This document shows, piece after piece, positions 10,959 to 12,777 of a stretch of 12,777 nucleotides of DNA. Location of the stretch: contig FN649736.1 of the NCBI GenBank assembly GCA_000310025.1, positions 57,969-70,745 of the forward strand, written 5' to 3'. Position 1 is the first letter of the stretch. Each line of letters opens with the position of its first letter. The translations under genes and the position numbers were made by a program. The notes beneath the pieces are model-generated. The model saw only the letters and a list, made by a program, of their open reading frames with translations, searched no databases and was not told the DNA's origin. The DNA is from Ectocarpus siliculosus (taxonomy: Eukaryota > Sar > Phaeophyceae > Ectocarpales > Ectocarpaceae).

Positions 10959-11573
10959 ACAGACAGACAAAGCGAGAAACAGTCAGAGAGAGGTCGAACA
11001 TCTTGTGAAGACGAGCACTTTGCGAACGGTATTCGTTTCATCACCTTCTCCGCGTCATGCTTTCACGTGCGCTGTGTTTTTGGCGCAGTGGGTTTGTATG
11101 GGATACCTCAATCACACAACACCGTGGGCGGGTTTTGAAAGCTTGATCACTCCACACCTCGAAGAGGACGCCAAATTAAATTGTAGAAATCGCTTTTTGA
11201 AAGCTCTCCACGAGACGGATCCAACGCTGCTGTTTGTGAGAGCCGGCCCCGGGGGGGGTGGTATCTTACGCAAGGCAACCTACGGTATGCCGTAAGGTTC
11301 CTGTTCCGGAAACGTAAGGTTCCTGTTCGGGAACGGAGTTGTTTTGTGCAGGTCAGCGACGTTGTCGCGTAGCCGGATGCTTGTTTGTTTCGTTTGGTTG
11401 CTTCCGGCGAAGCTGTATAATGGCTTCCAGTTTTGACGGTGCCCCTTTTGACGTGCTGGGTCGATTGAAAGAACGTTCAATCCTTGTGCCTACCCGCCTC
11501 CTCAGGCTGCTGATGCGACTACGGCGAGTCGCTTGTCCCAGTTTGTTATGCAATCGTACCACCGGTGAGCTGA

Positions 11574-11607
<34 letters not shown>

Positions 11608-12692
11608 TCGTGGTGGTTGTTGTTGTTGTTGTTATTGTTATTGTTGTTGTCGCTGTCGCTGTTTCTGTTGCTGTTGCTTGCTGCTGTTGCTGTCGTTGTC
11701 GTTGTTTTTGCTGCTGCTGTTGCTGTTGTTCTTAATTGTTGTTTCGACCGCTGTTGTGTGTTGTTATGTTCCGTGTTATCCCCCGCGCCAAAACTTGAAT
11801 GCTCCAGTCTCCGTAGATGTTGGGGGTGACGCCATATCGCTAGTGGAAGTAGGCCTACACTGGCCTGTAACCACGGGGGCCCAATGATCGGTTCAGACTA
11901 TCAAATGTCCGACCACCATGCCAGGAATTCAGAGACGGGAGATATGGTTGTATCAGTGTGCGATTCCACACACAGTTTTCGAACGCGATACTTGCAAGCG
12001 GCTTGCACGTCACACCCGATGCTCTTTATGTTTTTGAGCGTCGTTCGAGAAAGCAAACGTGCGATCGCCCTCAGAGGGAGGCGAAATTGTATCATCGTGC
12101 GAAGGACCACCTCGTGGACTAAAGCAACCCCCGTATGCACTCCGGAGAAGCGAGCACTGATGTGTACACGTCACGTCGGAATGCGTGGGCGTTCCACGAA
12201 ACCAGGTTCGGGCAGGCGTTTTTCGCGGACGTTTCTGCTACCGGAGACGGTGACGAAGCAAGCACCGCCCTCGAGCGTGCCGCGGACGCGAGCATCGAGC
12301 CCGCCGGGTTCGCGGACGCAGGACCTTCGGCCGGCGGTGTGCTTCACTGCTCCTCGAGATCAGACGAGCTTTCCGAGCTGCTGTGCGGTGGGGATGATGA
12401 CGATGATGATGATGAGGGAGACGCCCTCCTGAATATCGTTCACGACTTCTGCGCTAACATGAGCAGCGCCAACGACGCTAGCTCTGCCCCAGCAGTCGTC
12501 GACAGCGACGTTTCGGCCTCGCGCGGGACTTACGGGAGGAGTTTGGAGGAGCGGGTGCACCAGAAAGGGGAGTTCGTGCTCGTCGGTAGCGAGGCCATGA
12601 CGCCGCCAAAGCACACCAGCCAGAACATGCAGAAGGTCATGATGGCCGCCCTACCCGAGTACGAGCGGTTGGAGGGGGCGGTGGACATGTGA
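3370..12692 (+). CDS. Zn2Cys6 (Gal4-type) transcription-factor-like protein, ten exons
   Basis: Ten exons (3370-3587, 4093-4302, 6941-7048, 8017-8332, 8604-8677, 9220-9265, 10004-10087, 10711-10824, 11506-11564, 12206-12692) join in phase at all nine junctions, giving 571 residues and a TGA. The N-terminus has a poly-Ala run (14-23), then a basic stretch and a binuclear zinc cluster with cysteines 54, 57, 64, 72, 75 and 83 (spacing x2, x6, x7, x2, x7), split by intron 1 and followed by the basic RRPQKPRARK. A Thr/Gly-rich linker leads to a conserved-looking core: GLVGTQENAFLGDFFGC, FLPLT, REAMVRI, and later MFWCAVALGALTQGRP with helical segments. The last exon is acidic, with seven Asp at 473-479. 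Such clusters bind CGG half-sites as nuclear regulators; target genes here are unknown. The start is the nearest ATG upstream of the poly-Ala run. The C-terminus is uncertain because the stop overlaps a donor consensus. Confidence 0.75.
3409..3438 (+). repeat. (GCA)10 coding microsatellite
   Basis: A pure GCA run encoding ten Ala near the N-terminus of the Zn2Cys6 protein, likely length-variable between individuals. Confidence 0.9.
3588..4092 (+). other. Intron 1 of the Zn2Cys6 gene
   Basis: 505 nt splitting the zinc-cluster coding sequence between cysteines four and five. It contains a short open frame (3725-3925) followed at once by AATAATAAA and an A-run, and a T-run near 3991. No recognisable product. 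Confidence 0.65.
4093..4302 (+). CDS. Zn2Cys6 gene, exon 2
   Basis: After TTTGCAG, the first base completes a Ser codon and the exon supplies cysteines five and six (YCINKKNPHC) and the post-cluster basic segment. A Thr-rich then Gly-rich linker follows, ending in RPSLK plus AG before GTGAGG. The reconstruction of a complete six-cysteine cluster across this junction strongly supports the splice. Confidence 0.78.
5404..5486 (+). repeat. Dispersed repeat, copy 2, with perfect 9-bp hairpin
   Basis: It is collinear with 548-642. Within it, CCCGTTCGA (5417-5425) and TCGAACGGG (5439-5447) form a perfect 9-bp inverted repeat around a 13-nt loop. Copy 1 keeps the GTTCGA side but has lost the other arm. 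Confidence 0.55.
5795..6030 (+). repeat. Diverged tandem repeat, period about 150 bp
   Basis: CCGCGGCGCAAG recurs at 5809-5820 and 5959-5970, exactly 150 bases apart. GCTAGGTTGCTGAGCGGTGA with AAATCTAGC recurs at 5856-5884 and 5982-6010. Shorter GGTGAAA and GCTAGGTTG fragments lie between and after, suggesting older sub-repeats. Confidence 0.7.
6192..6283 (+). repeat. Two-copy tandem repeat, offset 49 bp
   Basis: AGCCTC, CGGGTATA.TGAAA and GTGTCGTCAGTATAG occur in order at 6192-6238 and 6241-6283. The second copy lacks four bases (AGAA) found in the first. Confidence 0.75.
6571..6663 (+). repeat. CAGA-rich simple-sequence tract
   Basis: Imperfect CAGA repeats within intron 2. They create Cys/Leu/Ser-rich spurious frames on the other strand. 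Confidence 0.85.
6941..7048 (+). CDS. Zn2Cys6 gene, exon 3
   Basis: It follows GGTTTCCAG and is 108 nt long, encoding GRLGMSLATGLVG, then QENAFLGDFFGC and FLPLTCQ. It joins exon 2 directly in phase (RPSLKR-GRLG). The donor is AAAG|GTGTGT. Confidence 0.72.
7071..7409 (+). repeat. Three diverged copies of a 50-70 bp unit
   Basis: Copies at 7071-7137, about 7180-7230 and 7342-7409 share ACCGGC.GA.CAA..AAA, then CAGTCTCA/CAATCTCA and TTCGG/TGCGG. Copies 1 and 3 also share TCGAC.GCGCTAACCGGC, and both follow a GTGTGT-rich stretch. Confidence 0.65.
7634..7758 (+). repeat. Two-copy direct repeat, offset 77 bp
   Basis: TCAATGGTC.AACGACTACG followed by GCATGCA.GACTA occurs at 7634 and 7711, each followed by GAGTACAC and a CCCTCC end. 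Copy 1 carries an extra TGAGTA. A weaker third copy may lie near 7907-7938. Confidence 0.75.
7757..7775. repeat. C19 homopolymer
   Basis: 19 C directly after the second repeat copy in intron 3. Confidence 0.9.
8017..8332 (+). CDS. Zn2Cys6 gene, exon 4
   Basis: It follows ACCTTTCAG and begins STVREAMVRIL. A Ser/Gln/Met-rich stretch follows, then SMFWCAVALGALTQGRPVRS, before a strong GTGAGT donor. The hydrophobic MFWCAVALGAL segment resembles the middle region of other brown-algal Zn2Cys6 proteins as I recall them. Confidence 0.76.
8604..8677 (+). CDS. Zn2Cys6 gene, exon 5
   Basis: It follows CCTTGACAG and encodes VAPYIRLAEAALVG, then an acidic/helical stretch ending SDAA plus AG. The donor is GTAAAA. 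The Ala/Leu pattern suggests an amphipathic helix. Confidence 0.7.
8678..9219 (+). other. Intron 5 of the Zn2Cys6 gene
   Basis: 542 nt with no repeat block or protein-like segment that I can support. Confidence 0.6.
9220..9265 (+). CDS. Zn2Cys6 gene, exon 6
   Basis: This 46-nt exon follows GACTGCAG, encodes RAWTLMGYLYGFCGDS, and ends at a perfect GTAAGT donor. Its phase fits both neighbours. Confidence 0.7.
9266..10003 (+). other. Intron 6 of the Zn2Cys6 gene
   Basis: 738 nt. A possible 27-nt phase-0 microexon (9817-9843, after CCCCACAG, before GTAATG) can be read but adds no recognisable motif, so I left it out. The end is strongly C-rich (9971-10002). Nothing else supported. Confidence 0.55.
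10004..10087 (+). CDS. Zn2Cys6 gene, exon 7
   Basis: It follows a C-rich acceptor (CCCACCCCAG). It encodes AKFRNCQEQAERCFHDGR and an acidic tail (EGEDTSEEE). It is 84 nt, phase 0 at both ends, with a GTGATT donor. Confidence 0.66.
10088..10710 (+). other. Intron 7 of the Zn2Cys6 gene
   Basis: 623 nt with short ORFs only. It contains GGGGTAATTCGA twice (about 10106 and 10137). No gene seen. Confidence 0.55.
10711..10824 (+). CDS. Zn2Cys6 gene, exon 8
   Basis: It follows CCGACGGCAG and encodes EMRVLIEHADGLGMFYGHG, then ISGEHVESYLRRSGPHPQ. It is 114 nt, phase 0 at both ends, with a GTGTGG donor. Confidence 0.68.
10917..10954 (+). repeat. (AG)19 microsatellite
   Basis: A pure AG run inside intron 8, flanked by GATA/CAGA simple sequence on both sides. 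Confidence 0.9.
11291..11334 (+). repeat. Two 22-bp direct repeats
   Basis: CGTAAGGTTCCTGTTC.GGAA occurs twice back to back (11291-11312 and 11313-11334) with two mismatches. They begin at the stop codon of the intron 8 open frame. Confidence 0.8.
11506..11564 (+). CDS. Zn2Cys6 gene, exon 9
   Basis: It follows CGCCTCCTCAG and encodes AADATTASRLSQFVMQSYH plus CG, before a GTGAGC donor. The SQFVMQSYHR / FGQAFF join with exon 10 makes a continuous helix-like segment. Confidence 0.66.
11565..12205 (+). other. Intron 9 of the Zn2Cys6 gene
   Basis: 641 nt beginning with a CTG run that decays into a T/G-rich trinucleotide tract, followed by an open, protein-like stretch (11871-12119) ending in TAA. 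Confidence 0.55.
11578..11740 (+). repeat. (CTG)9 run and decayed T/G trinucleotide tract
   Basis: It starts 13 bases after the exon 9 end, with nine CTG units then interrupted TTG/CTG/TCG triplets. Confidence 0.85.
12206..12692 (+). CDS. Zn2Cys6 gene, exon 10 (last exon in window)
   Basis: It follows ACGAAACCAG and begins RFGQAFFADVS. It then runs through an acidic, Ala/Ser-rich region with seven Asp in a row and ends LEGAVDM and TGA at 12690-12692. If the GTGAGG at 12688-12693 is used as a donor, the exon ends at 12687 and the protein continues outside the window. The G21 run follows immediately. Confidence 0.65.
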
Positions 12693-12768
12693 GGGGGGGG
12701 GGGGGGGGGGGGGACTCTTGTTAGGTTTTGGGGCCCTTAACGGTTAAACCGTTGACCCCCCCCCCCCC
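12693..12768. repeat. G21 and C13 runs flanking a short inverted repeat
   Basis: G21 (12693-12713) is followed by AACGGTT-A-AACCGTT (12739-12753), a perfect 7-bp inverted repeat, and then C13 (12756-12768). G and C runs of this size can also form a hairpin with each other. Confidence 0.75.
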
Positions 12769-12777
12769 AAAGGACGG

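Larger units (their letters stand above)
10825..11505 (+). other. Intron 8 of the Zn2Cys6 gene
   Basis: 681 nt holding an AG microsatellite (10917-10954), a protein-like segment that could be a cassette exon (11089-11235, frame open to 11295) and two 22-bp direct repeats (11291-11334). Confidence 0.55.

Noticed and set aside
11341-11373. Phase-0 exon after TTTTGTGCAG reading VSDVVA then stop
   Set aside because: It would end the protein early, while exon 9 gives a longer in-phase continuation into exon 10.
11339-11887. Cys/Leu-rich open frames of up to 182 codons
   Set aside because: They arise from the CTG/TTG trinucleotide tract and cross the exon 9 donor.

Overview
The window looks like nuclear DNA from an intron-rich eukaryote, most likely a brown alga (Phaeophyceae) or another stramenopile. 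The signs are many short exons separated by introns of about 0.27 to 2.6 kb, GT-AG splice sites, frequent simple repeats (CAG/CTG, AG, CAGA, long G and C runs), and a Gal4-type Zn2Cys6 protein. I recall similar downstream motifs (GLVG.QEN.FL.DFFGC..FLPLT and MFWCA.ALGAL..GRP) from brown-algal proteins; this could not be checked here. There is no bacterial-style operon, rRNA, tRNA or CRISPR array.

Two genes can be assembled and they diverge. On the minus strand, exons at 2782-2577 and 403-143 join in phase across one 2.2 kb intron. They encode at least 155 residues carrying three F-box-like motifs in a row. This gene runs off the left edge after a good splice donor. On the plus strand, ten exons from 3370 to 12689/12692 join in phase without a stop into a 571-residue Zn2Cys6 transcription-factor-like protein. 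Its last readable codon lies next to a consensus splice donor (GTGAGG) that also contains the apparent TGA stop, so the gene may continue past the right edge. The 587 bases between the two starts (2783-3369) should hold both promoters.

Most of the window is intron. Several introns hold structure of their own: diverged tandem repeats (period about 150 at 5795-6030, about 49 at 6192-6283, three copies at 7071-7409, two at 7634-7758, period 22 at 11291-11334), a dispersed repeat pair (548-642 and 5404-5486), and three protein-like segments (about 4866-5159, 11089-11295, 11871-12119) that are not needed by the main gene model. These may be alternative exons or relics of inserted coding sequence.

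Functionally, the plus-strand gene is a probable DNA-binding regulator. The minus-strand gene is a probable protein-interaction protein of F-box type, possibly an SCF ubiquitin ligase adaptor. Nothing in the sequence shows that they act together beyond their head-to-head layout. No clearly new molecular system is visible; the triple F-box-like architecture and the protein-like intronic segments are the most unusual points.
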